DNA from: JAEXNA01 sp037189585
GTDB taxonomy: Bacteria; Vulcanimicrobiota; Xenobia; Xenobiales; JADMJV01
DNA: 64,000 nucleotides
Direction: 5' to 3'
NCBI GenBank assembly: GCA_037189585.1
Contig: JBBCJA010000012.1
Coordinates: 239,463-303,462 of the forward strand
Every line of letters begins with the position of its first letter. The first letter of the stretch is position 1. A program made the position numbers and the translations under genes. Positions 52,440 to 61,340 of this stretch are shown here, piece by piece. Under the pieces are notes generated by a model. The model had not been told where the DNA came from, ran no database searches, and was given only the letters and a program-made list of their open reading frames with translations.

Positions 52440-53999
52440 TTAAGGAGTCGTGGGTTCTTGTGTGGGAGGCAAGGTGTGTTTGGGCTTGGGGATGTCGAAT
52501 TCGGGGCCTTCGGTGGGCAAGACTTCGGGGGGAAGGTCGAAAATTGGCTCCAGGCGCAAGTCTTCGTCCAACAGGGCCTCTCCATCGAGTTGCCCCGTGG
52601 TCTGAAGTAGATTTCCGATGGCGTTCTGAACGTCGTAGCGAGCCTGCAGCTCCACCGACCGGGCCTGAACCAGGGCTTGCTGGGCCTGGCTGACCTCAAG
52701 GGAGGTGCCCACCCCGACGCGATACCGTTCGGAAGCCAGGCGAAAGGTCTCCTCGGCGGCTCGCAGTCCCTCGGCGGCGGATTCCGCGCTTCCTTGCGCC
52801 TCACGCAAAGTATAGAGCGCCTCGGTGGCGCTTTGCACCACATCGAGCTCTGAAGACTCCAAACCCGCCGTGGCCGACTTAAGGTTGGCGATAGCCTGGT
52901 TCACCGTGGCCGAAAGCTCGGGTTCATTGAGGATCGGAACGGAAAGGCTGACCCCCACGTTGTAGCTGGTATTGACCGGCGGAAAGATCGTGTCGTTCCA
53001 GTTATAGCCCGCGTTGGCCGAGATGGTCGGATAATACTCCGCGCGAGCCGCGCCGACTCGAGCTTCGGCTTGAGCCACTCTGATCCCGGCGATCAAAAGC
53101 TCTGGACGCCCCCTTCGAGCCAGGGCTCGCACCTGATCCACGTCCCAATCGGGAGTGGGAAGACTGAACGGCTCGGGCAACTCCTTCGGAAGCTCGTCCT
53201 CTCCTAAAGCCGAAGCCAAGGCGGCCAAGGCCCGCCCGTACCCACCCTGAGCTCTGACCAGGTCGAATTTGGCGGTGGCCAGATCCGCCTCGGCCCGGAT
53301 GACCTCGATCTTGGCTCTGGTCCCGGCCTCGAGAAACCCGCGAGCCTGTTCCACCAGAAGTTCGGCGTTTCTCACATTCTCCAGACCGACCTCGATGGCC
53401 TGAGCCTGCCGCAGAAGGTTGAAATAAGCTTGAACGACATTGTTGATGACGGTTTGACGAAGCTGAATATAGGTCAAACGAGTGCTGGCAAGTTCTAGTT
53501 CCTGAATCTTGACCCGATAACGGGTGCGTCCGAAGTCGAGAAGTTGTTGGCTTAACCGAATCCCTAGTCCATAGCTGCGTTGAAGTCCCGTTCGAATAAC
53601 GCTGGATCCGCCGGGCTGGCCTTCACTTCCGGATTGGCCCGCGCTGGCCGAAAAGTCGAATTTGGGATAATAGGCCGAGGTGGAGATGGTCACCCCGAAT
53701 TCTTGCGACTCGACGTTGGCCAGCGCGCGAACAAGATCGGGATGTTGGGACAAAGCTCGACGGAGGGCGCTTTTTAGAGACAGGCGCTGAGTGGGAATTC
53801 CGAGGTCTCGTAGGGTTTGACCCGGCGGAGCCAACTTCGGATCCCACAAACCTTCCTCGACTTCCTTGACGACCTCCGTTCCTGGCTCCCCCGAAGACTC
53901 GGGAGCAACGGTCTGAGCATAGACTTGCCCGCCCACCAGCAGCCATACCAGGGCACTACAAAGGAATCTCCTTTGGAGTTTTTGACTCCGAACTTTCAT
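52440..53999 (-). CDS. TolC-like outer membrane efflux protein
   Basis: A 519-residue outer-membrane factor with a Sec signal (RRFLCSALVWLLVGGQVYA). The body has the two-fold repeated helical pattern of OEP proteins, e.g. ALSQHPDLVRALANVESQEF, YYPKFDFSASAG and SERYRVGVGTSLEVSQAQQA in the second repeat. It would form the channel of a tripartite exporter or of type I secretion. No fusion protein or pump lies next to it, so the partner is elsewhere; the ABC exporter at 34.7 kb is not obviously linked. Confidence 0.92.
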   Translation of the reverse strand: MKVRSQKLQRRFLCSALVWLLVGGQVYAQTVAPESSGEPGTEVVKEVEEGLWDPKLAPPGQTLRDLGIPTQRLSLKSALRRALSQHPDLVRALANVESQEFGVTISTSAYYPKFDFSASAGQSGSEGQPGGSSVIRTGLQRSYGLGIRLSQQLLDFGRTRYRVKIQELELASTRLTYIQLRQTVINNVVQAYFNLLRQAQAIEVGLENVRNAELLVEQARGFLEAGTRAKIEVIRAEADLATAKFDLVRAQGGYGRALAALASALGEDELPKELPEPFSLPTPDWDVDQVRALARRGRPELLIAGIRVAQAEARVGAARAEYYPTISANAGYNWNDTIFPPVNTSYNVGVSLSVPILNEPELSATVNQAIANLKSATAGLESSELDVVQSATEALYTLREAQGSAESAAEGLRAAEETFRLASERYRVGVGTSLEVSQAQQALVQARSVELQARYDVQNAIGNLLQTTGQLDGEALLDEDLRLEPIFDLPPEVLPTEGPEFDIPKPKHTLPPTQEPTTP

Positions 54000-54236
54000 C
54001 GCTTACCATGATCGACAGGGCTCAAAGCGTCTCCTGTGCCCTAGATCCTTGCTTAGGCTTTCTTTAGGTTGGAAGCTGCCAAAATTAACATTTTCCTGAC
54101 ACCTGGACCCGGCTCTTAATCAACAACCTCTAAGCTCAGAGGTGATTCCCACGGACTCTGGGAACACTAGCCCTATCGTAGTCGCTAGATCCGCGAGAGT
54201 GGAAGCTTGCGACATAGACTTCAGGGCGGGGGTAAG

Positions 54237-57200
54237 GTGCGGCAACGGGGAGTAGGGATTCTTTGGGTTGTTTTCTTAGTCGCCATCGTTTTGGCGTTCA
54301 CCATCTGGAATGCCGTCAGGGCCGACTCGGCCGGGGAAGGTCCTGCTTACCGCGAACCGGTCGTCCTTTCCAGTGAAAAGGGAGTTCTTGAGGTCGTCTT
54401 GACCGCCAGACAAGGCGAGGGACAGCTCGACACGGTGAAGGAGCCGGTCCAGAACATGCTCCTTTTCGGTTACCGGGTGGTGCGTGGGAAGGCCAGCAAC
54501 GGTCAGAACGAGGCTCAGAACCTCTACCCCGGGCCCACCATTAGGGTCTCTCCAGGGGACACTCTGATCGTCCACCTGGAAAACCAGATGATCGGTCTTT
54601 CCATCGAGGACTTCTTCGACCCGGCCTACACCGCCGCGGGAGGGGAGATCCCGCTCACCCCTCCCCCCATCGCCAATCCACCCTTCAATCTCCACACTCA
54701 CGGGCTTCACGTAAGCCCGATGGGGAACTCCGACAACGTTCTGCTCAGTCTACCGGCCGGAGCGCGAAACACTTACCGCTTCGACCTGCCGAAAGATCAC
54801 CCGCAAGGTCTTTACTGGTACCACGGCCATCTCCATACTATGACCACAGCCCAAACCTACGCGGGGCTCTCCGGCCTCCTGGTGGTGGGCCGAGCGGACG
54901 GAAATCTGCCGGCGGTGAGTCAAAACGCTCTGCCCATCCGCACCATGGCGCTTCAGTACAACGTGGTCTACGATCGCCAGGGGGGTGCGCGCCAACTCAA
55001 CAATCCGAACTGGCCTCAGTTCGTCAGCACTCTTCGCCCCCCTAAACCAGGTGAGGTCGAAGCCGGAAACTACCGTCCCCTCCTGTCTCCGGTGAACTTC
55101 GCTGAAAGTAAGCCCGGCACACGATTTATCACCAACTGGTGGGCCGGACCCTTGGACATCGACAATCATCGCGGCCAGTTCGAGCTGATCCCGAACAATC
55201 TGATGGAGTTCGAGGGCGATTCGGGAGAGACGATCCCCGCCCAGCCCACTCTACCGGATCGCCGACGCGACGTTCAGTTCACCGTGAACGGACAGTTTCA
55301 GCCTTACATCGCCTCTCGACCCGGCCAAACCGAAATCTGGGTGCTGGCCAACGTCTCGGATCTGGCTTACATGCGAGTGCGTCTGACCGAGACGGCCACG
55401 GGACGGCATCCTCAGCTGATCCTAGTGGGTCAGGACGGTCTCCCTTATCCTGAGGTTCAAGTGGCTACGGAAGAGGAGGGAACGGTGCTCTCCATCCCTC
55501 CCGCTTCTCGCTACGCGCTGGCCGTGACCATTCCCGAGAAGGGCGACCTGGTACTGGAGATGCCTCCGATGGCCGACACCAAGACCCTCTACCAGACGCC
55601 CGGCGTGCTCTACACCAGTCGCGGTGGTGGGAAGGCGCCCACGGGGCGGCTGGGCAAGGTGCGGGTGGACAACAAATACATCAGTTACTTTGACGGCTTC
55701 TTCATCTTCCCCACCCAGAGCCTGTTGCGAGCCGGCTCCGCGGAAAACGTCGCGCCCGGACAGACGGTTGTTTTCAAGCCAGGGCAAGCTTTGGGCGCTC
55801 ATACCTCGTTCGTCGACACCGCGAAGATCAAACCCGATGTCCGGCGAGAGCTTTTGATCAACGGCGGCTTTCTCGACGATGGGGCCCATTCCCAGGAAGC
55901 CAAAGCCTTCATCTACGCCTTCGACGGCAAGGCTTTCCCTCATACCCCTCTCTTACGTCCCAGACTCGACTCGGTGGAAGAGTGGACCTTCGTCAATCAT
56001 AACAACGACGAGCATCCCATCCATATTCATGTCAACGACTTTCAAGTGACCGAGATCTCCGACCCCGTGAGCGGTTTCCAAGCCGTGAACCAGCGCTGGG
56101 GGCAGGACAACGTCAACGTCCCCGCTCCCCTGCTGGGGCCCCGAGAGGCGGTGGTCCAGCCCGGCAAAGTCGCCCTTCGGACGAAATTCCAAGACTTTTT
56201 GGGGAGCTACGTGCTTCACTGCCACCGCCTCAATCACGAGGACAACGGATTGATGGCCATGGTCAACGTGATCCCCAAGATCTCGACCGTCGCCACCTCC
56301 CAAGGAGGGCTCGTCACCGTGCGCGACGCCGAGAATCAGACGCTCCTAGCCAAAGTCAGGCCTTTCCCAGACTTCTCAGGTGAAATGAGCGTGGCCATGG
56401 GAGATCTCGACGGCGACGCTGTCCTGGATCTGGTCGTGGCCACCGGAGCGGGCACGACGGCGCGAGTCGCCGCCTATTCCGGAGCCGGAGCCAAACCGTT
56501 CAGTCGAGAGCTGGCGCGCTTTGAGCCGTTCACCGAAAAAACCCAAACCGGCCTCAAGGTCGCCGTCGGCGGCCTGGAGGGCAACGGAGCCAAGAACAAC
56601 ATCGTGATCGGCTCGGGGCCAGGTCAGGAGAGCCGGGTGCTGATTTTTAGCAGTCGCCTTCCGGCGCTTGGAAAAAGACCCGCCGTGGTCGGCTCCTTCT
56701 CCCCTTATCCCGGCCAAAAGTCTGGAGTCGAGGTGGCGGTGGGAATGGTGGAGTGCGCCTCCGGGCTGCACAGCGTCATCACCGCGCCCGGCCCCGGCCA
56801 GCCGAGTCTGGTGAAAGTCTTCCGCTACGAAGTGGAAAACCCCGAGTTCTGCACCCCCGAGTCGGGGCCGTCCACCATCAGCGAATTTCTCGCCTATGAC
56901 CGCTCCTATAAAGGAGGGGTGAGCCTGGCCTGCGACTGGCTGTCGGCGGCCGTTGGCGGCGCCCAGATGGTGGTGACGGGCCAACGCTCGGGGTCGGGTG
57001 AGGTTCGGGCCTTCTCCACCGGCTCGGCTCTGGACGGCTTCCCGGAAATGTACACCCAGAGCCCCACCCATCACAGCGGTCCGGTCAGCTTCCGTAAAGT
57101 GCTGGAATTCGCTCCCTTCTCGGGCGGGGTAGCGGTCGCCACCAGCAGCACCACGGACGGCGCCGACCTGTGGATTCAAAGTGGTGACGGGGAGCCGCGC

Positions 57201-57266
57201 CGCTACACCGCCGGCAGGGCCCACCCCAACGACGACCACCTCACCGCGACTCGACGCGGCAAGTAG
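54237..57266 (+). CDS. Membrane-anchored multicopper oxidase with C-terminal propeller repeats
   Basis: A protein of about 1009 residues from the GTG at 54237 (a TTG at 54207 is the other option). A single N-terminal membrane helix (ILWVVFLVAIVLAFTIWN) anchors it outside the cytosol. Copper motifs are NLHTHGLHVSP, YWYHGHLHTMTTAQT, HPIHIHVNDF and LHCHRLNHEDNGLM, i.e. type 1 and the trinuclear site complete. After about residue 690 there are FG-GAP/integrin-like repeats (VAMGDLDGDAVLDLVVATGA, VAVGGLEGNGAKNNIVIGSG), which are unusual in this family. A xanthine-dehydrogenase gene follows 12 bp on. Confidence 0.88.
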   Translation: MRQRGVGILWVVFLVAIVLAFTIWNAVRADSAGEGPAYREPVVLSSEKGVLEVVLTARQGEGQLDTVKEPVQNMLLFGYRVVRGKASNGQNEAQNLYPGPTIRVSPGDTLIVHLENQMIGLSIEDFFDPAYTAAGGEIPLTPPPIANPPFNLHTHGLHVSPMGNSDNVLLSLPAGARNTYRFDLPKDHPQGLYWYHGHLHTMTTAQTYAGLSGLLVVGRADGNLPAVSQNALPIRTMALQYNVVYDRQGGARQLNNPNWPQFVSTLRPPKPGEVEAGNYRPLLSPVNFAESKPGTRFITNWWAGPLDIDNHRGQFELIPNNLMEFEGDSGETIPAQPTLPDRRRDVQFTVNGQFQPYIASRPGQTEIWVLANVSDLAYMRVRLTETATGRHPQLILVGQDGLPYPEVQVATEEEGTVLSIPPASRYALAVTIPEKGDLVLEMPPMADTKTLYQTPGVLYTSRGGGKAPTGRLGKVRVDNKYISYFDGFFIFPTQSLLRAGSAENVAPGQTVVFKPGQALGAHTSFVDTAKIKPDVRRELLINGGFLDDGAHSQEAKAFIYAFDGKAFPHTPLLRPRLDSVEEWTFVNHNNDEHPIHIHVNDFQVTEISDPVSGFQAVNQRWGQDNVNVPAPLLGPREAVVQPGKVALRTKFQDFLGSYVLHCHRLNHEDNGLMAMVNVIPKISTVATSQGGLVTVRDAENQTLLAKVRPFPDFSGEMSVAMGDLDGDAVLDLVVATGAGTTARVAAYSGAGAKPFSRELARFEPFTEKTQTGLKVAVGGLEGNGAKNNIVIGSGPGQESRVLIFSSRLPALGKRPAVVGSFSPYPGQKSGVEVAVGMVECASGLHSVITAPGPGQPSLVKVFRYEVENPEFCTPESGPSTISEFLAYDRSYKGGVSLACDWLSAAVGGAQMVVTGQRSGSGEVRAFSTGSALDGFPEMYTQSPTHHSGPVSFRKVLEFAPFSGGVAVATSSTTDGADLWIQSGDGEPRRYTAGRAHPNDDHLTATRRGK

Positions 57267-57278
57267 AAGGACACATTC

Positions 57279-60200
57279 ATGAACTCCGACCTGCGCTTCC
57301 ATCTCAATGGAGAGGCTGTCACCGTAGTCTCTCCCGATCCCAATACCACTCTAGCCGAATACCTGCACTCGGTCGGCTTGACCGGCACCAAGGTCGCCTG
57401 CGGCCAGGGCGGCTGCGGAGCTTGCACGGTGATGGTCTCGCAAGCGCTTGAGCCTGGCGCCGAACCTTGGCACCGCGCGGTCAACGCCTGTCTCAAGCCG
57501 CTCTGCTCGGTAGCCGGCTGCGCCGTCACCACGGCCGAGGGGTTGGGGGACGTGCATCACGGAATGGATAAGGCTCAGGTCTGTATCGCCGCCAACAACG
57601 GGACCCAGTGCGGCTTCTGCACTCCGGGGATCGCGGTGAACGCCCACGTGGTCTTGCGCAATCATCCCCGGGCTACCCAACAGGAGCTTGAAGATAGCTT
57701 CGGAGGGAACATCTGCCGCTGTACCGGCTACCGCCCCATTCTTCATGGAGTGCGAACCCTGGCCAGCGACTACGAGCCTTCTCAGGATTCGACGCCGGCT
57801 TGCCTCGTCGACCCCATGTTCGCGGTGAAAGTCCGGCCCGAACCGGTGTCCGTCACCGTCGCGGAGGGGCCTACCGAGCTTCTTCATTTCTCCGCCCGCG
57901 GTCGCGAATGGATTCGCCCCACCAGCCTGGAGGAGGCGCGTCGCCTGAAAGCGGAATTGGTGGCGGCTCACGGAGCCGCCGAGGTGAAGCTGGTGGTGGG
58001 GAACACCTCGGTCGGCGTCTACCCTCAGGAACTCCCCCGCTTTCTTCTCGACGTCTCCCATCTTCACGAGCTCAACACCTTGCAAGAGACCGAGGAGGGT
58101 CTGGTGGTGGGCGCCTCAGTGCCCATTCAGCGCTTGGTCGACAAGGCCGCCGAGGTCGTGGTCGGCCGCCCGGCCGAGCAAACCACCGGTTTTCGCGAGC
58201 TGCGCCGCCACGGTCTTTTGATCGCGGGGACTCAGGTTCGTAGCGCGGGCAGCGTGGCCGGGAACATCATGCTGACCCTGGCTCACGTGGACCACCACGA
58301 GCCGTTTCCCTCGGATCTCTTCACCATCCTGGCCACACTGGGGACCAAAGCTCGAGTGCTCTCCTCGGACTATCCAGGGGGGACAGCGGAGCTGGAGCTT
58401 TGGGACTTACCGGCCCCGGACCGCCTACCGGCGGACGCTCTCATCCTGCACTTCGTGATCCCCTACAGTCAGGCCGAAGAGAAGATTCAGACCTATCGGG
58501 TAGCCCGGCGGCGGCAAAACTCCCACGCTATCGTGACCGGAGGCTTTCGCTGCCGTCTGGACCAGGACGGAAAGGCGCGTGATGCGATCGTGGTTTTCGG
58601 CGGCCTGGCCTCCATGTTGTTCCGCTGCCCCGCCACCGAGGCCGCTCTGGAAGGCAAGTCTCTGGACCACGCCACTCTGCGGTCAGCGCTATCTCATCTT
58701 GGCTCCGAGCTCGAGGAGCGGACCATCGACATGGAAGGCGAGGGCATCGGAACGCCTTATCGCAAAAACGTGGCCCGTAACTTCTTTTACCGCTTCTATC
58801 TTCATGCCACCTCGGGGCGCGGCGTGGATCCTCGCCATCAGTCGGGCGCCGAGCATTACCTCCGCCCGCTCTCTCAAGGCCAGCACAGCTTCCCCCAAAA
58901 TCCCGACCTCTTTCCGGTCACCCTTCCCATCATCAAGCGCGCCGCCTTCGTTCAAGCCACCGGGGAACTACGCTTCGCCCAGGATCTCACTCTGCCGGTC
59001 GGGGGCTACCACGGTGCCATCGTCAAAAGCACCCGTCCGCACGCCCGCTTTTCCTTTAAGGACGGTCTGGAAGAGGAGTTGAAAAGCCGCTTCCCCGGAT
59101 TCAAAGCGCTGGCCACCGCCGCCGACGTGCCGGGAGCCCGCCACATCGGACTCGGCCAGGACGATCCGGTTTTCTGCGAGCGTCTGGCCACAAGCGTAGG
59201 AGCGCGTCTTGCCATGGTTTTGGCGGACTCCGCCGTCACGGCTCGAGAGGCCGCGCTTTTCGTGGAGAGTGAAGTCGAGTACGAGGAGCTTCCCGCGGTC
59301 GTCACCTTGGACCAGGCGATCGAGCAGGACACCCAGTTCTACGAGCTTTACAACGCTCCTCATCACGACCTCGACATTCAACAGAGACTGCTCGACGTGA
59401 CTCGACCCGAAAGCGACCTCGCCTGGCTGGAACAGCCGGAGCAGCCGCTCGACGGAGCCGAGGTGGTCAGCGGGACCGTGCGGACCACCGCACAAGCGCA
59501 CTTTCACCTGGAAACCGTCAGCTGTCTTGCCATCCCCGGTGCGTACGACCAGATGACGGTGCACAGCTCGACCCAGAATCCCAACGGAGACCAGGCCAAC
59601 ATCGCCGCGGCGCTAGGGGTGAAGGCCAACCAGGTCACCATGGTGGTCGGCCACATCGGAGGCGGATTCGGCGCCAAGCAGAACCGGGCGGCGCTTTTCG
59701 GGGCCGCCACCGCGGTCGCGGCGCGCAAGGTGGGGCGCCCCGTTCGGCTGGCGCTGAGCCGTTCCGAGGAGATGCAGATGGTGGGGAAACGCCATCCGTA
59801 CTTGGGACGCTATCATCTGGCCTACACTCCCGACGGGGTGCTCCAGGGATTGCGGCTGCACCTCGACTCCGACGCCGGAGACACCTACGACTGCTCGTTC
59901 GCCGTCATGGACCTCAGTCTTTTGATGGCTGACGCCTGCTACAAGATCGACACCTACCGCGCCTCGGGCAACGTCTATCGTACTCACAAAACCAGTAACA
60001 CCGCCTTCCGAACCTTCGGCACGGTGCAGCCTCACGTGATCTTAGAGGACGCGGTGGAGCACGCGGCCCACGAGCTGAGCCGGCAAACCGGCCAGCGGGT
60101 CTTGGCCGAGACGCTGCGCCGCAAGAACTTCTACAAGACGGGCACCATAGAGGACCACGACACAGCGCCTTACGGCCAGGGCCTTCCTTTTTGCAACATC

Positions 60201-61340
60201 ACAGCGATGTGGGATTCTCTGCTGGAGAGCTCGGATTTTTTTCAAAGAGAAGAGGCGGTCGCCAAGTTCAATCGGGAGAATCGATTCCGCAAGCGCGGCA
60301 TCTGCGTGACCCCTCACAAGTACGGCATCGCCTTCACCGAACCGCGCGGGTCGTTGAACGCCTCCAGCGCGCTGGTCAACGTCAATGCCTCCGATGGCTC
60401 CGTCACCGTGATTCACGGAGGGGTGGAGATGGGTCAGGGTCTTCATACCAAGATCGCTCAGGTGGCGGCCCAGGCCTTAGGCGTCCCTTTGGAGCTCATT
60501 CGAGTGGGAGACAACAACAGCGACGTCATCGTCAACGCCCCCGCCACCGCGGCCTCCACCGGATTCGACCTCAACGCGGGCGCGGTGGACTTGGCCTGCA
60601 AGGCGTTGCGCCAGCGACTGGTCGAGTTCTGCGAGACTTTGGAACAGTACATCCCTCAGGACTGCGTGCAGAACTGGCGCACCGACTGGGCCGGTAACTG
60701 GAACGAGATCATCTTGCGCGCCTGGTCGAGCCGCATCAATCTGGGCGCCCAGGCGATCTATAAAAGTCCGCACTACTACGGGCCCGGAGAAGGGCGAGAT
60801 CGAGTGCATCCCTTTCTTTACTACGTCTGGTCGGTGGCCTGTAGCGAGGTCGAGATCGACGTGTTGAGCGGAGAGTTCGAGGTCTTGCGCGCCGACCTTC
60901 TCTACGACGCGGGGCAGCCGCCCAATCCGGCCATCGACATCGGACAGCTGGAGGGAGCCTACGTCCAGGGGTTGGGGATGATGACCACCGAGGAGCCGCT
61001 GTACGCCGAGGACGGCCGTCTGATCACCGACAACACCTGGAACTATAAGCCTCCCTGCAGCAAGACCATCCCTCAGGACTTTCGCGTCCGGCTGTTGGAG
61101 CCGGGCCCCGAGCTTGCCCTCCAAGTCAAAAGCGAGAACCTCGCGGTGAAGGCCTCCAAGACCTCGGGCGAACCGGGTCTGGTGATGGCCGTGTCGGCCT
61201 TTCTCGCCATCAAAAGAGCGGTCCTCGCGGCGCGCCAGGACCTTAACGGAGACGACTCCTGGTTTCGCATGGATCTTCCGGCCACCAGCGAGAAAATTCA
61301 AACTCTCTGTGAGTTGAAACCGGAACATCTGAAATTGTGA
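57279..61340 (+). CDS. Single-chain xanthine dehydrogenase/aldehyde oxidase family enzyme
   Basis: A 1353-residue molybdo-flavoenzyme with all domains in one chain, as in eukaryotic xanthine dehydrogenase. N-terminal 2Fe-2S clusters: C41/C46/C49/C71 and C111/C114/C146/C148. The FAD domain (about 210-400) has LVVGNTSVGVYPQ; the molybdenum domain follows with GGGFGAKQNR, EMGQGLHTK, and the active-site residues corresponding to bovine E802 (E745), R880 (R838, in KRHPYLGRY) and E1261 (E1298, in GEPGLVM). A purine-type substrate is favoured by these residues. Bacterial forms usually have separate subunits. It forms an operon with the oxidase upstream. Confidence 0.9.
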   Translation: MNSDLRFHLNGEAVTVVSPDPNTTLAEYLHSVGLTGTKVACGQGGCGACTVMVSQALEPGAEPWHRAVNACLKPLCSVAGCAVTTAEGLGDVHHGMDKAQVCIAANNGTQCGFCTPGIAVNAHVVLRNHPRATQQELEDSFGGNICRCTGYRPILHGVRTLASDYEPSQDSTPACLVDPMFAVKVRPEPVSVTVAEGPTELLHFSARGREWIRPTSLEEARRLKAELVAAHGAAEVKLVVGNTSVGVYPQELPRFLLDVSHLHELNTLQETEEGLVVGASVPIQRLVDKAAEVVVGRPAEQTTGFRELRRHGLLIAGTQVRSAGSVAGNIMLTLAHVDHHEPFPSDLFTILATLGTKARVLSSDYPGGTAELELWDLPAPDRLPADALILHFVIPYSQAEEKIQTYRVARRRQNSHAIVTGGFRCRLDQDGKARDAIVVFGGLASMLFRCPATEAALEGKSLDHATLRSALSHLGSELEERTIDMEGEGIGTPYRKNVARNFFYRFYLHATSGRGVDPRHQSGAEHYLRPLSQGQHSFPQNPDLFPVTLPIIKRAAFVQATGELRFAQDLTLPVGGYHGAIVKSTRPHARFSFKDGLEEELKSRFPGFKALATAADVPGARHIGLGQDDPVFCERLATSVGARLAMVLADSAVTAREAALFVESEVEYEELPAVVTLDQAIEQDTQFYELYNAPHHDLDIQQRLLDVTRPESDLAWLEQPEQPLDGAEVVSGTVRTTAQAHFHLETVSCLAIPGAYDQMTVHSSTQNPNGDQANIAAALGVKANQVTMVVGHIGGGFGAKQNRAALFGAATAVAARKVGRPVRLALSRSEEMQMVGKRHPYLGRYHLAYTPDGVLQGLRLHLDSDAGDTYDCSFAVMDLSLLMADACYKIDTYRASGNVYRTHKTSNTAFRTFGTVQPHVILEDAVEHAAHELSRQTGQRVLAETLRRKNFYKTGTIEDHDTAPYGQGLPFCNITAMWDSLLESSDFFQREEAVAKFNRENRFRKRGICVTPHKYGIAFTEPRGSLNASSALVNVNASDGSVTVIHGGVEMGQGLHTKIAQVAAQALGVPLELIRVGDNNSDVIVNAPATAASTGFDLNAGAVDLACKALRQRLVEFCETLEQYIPQDCVQNWRTDWAGNWNEIILRAWSSRINLGAQAIYKSPHYYGPGEGRDRVHPFLYYVWSVACSEVEIDVLSGEFEVLRADLLYDAGQPPNPAIDIGQLEGAYVQGLGMMTTEEPLYAEDGRLITDNTWNYKPPCSKTIPQDFRVRLLEPGPELALQVKSENLAVKASKTSGEPGLVMAVSAFLAIKRAVLAARQDLNGDDSWFRMDLPATSEKIQTLCELKPEHLKL

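Noticed and set aside
56376..57302. Long minus-strand frames opposite the multicopper oxidase and xanthine dehydrogenase
   Set aside because: They mirror GC-rich third positions of well-supported plus-strand enzymes and show no domains.
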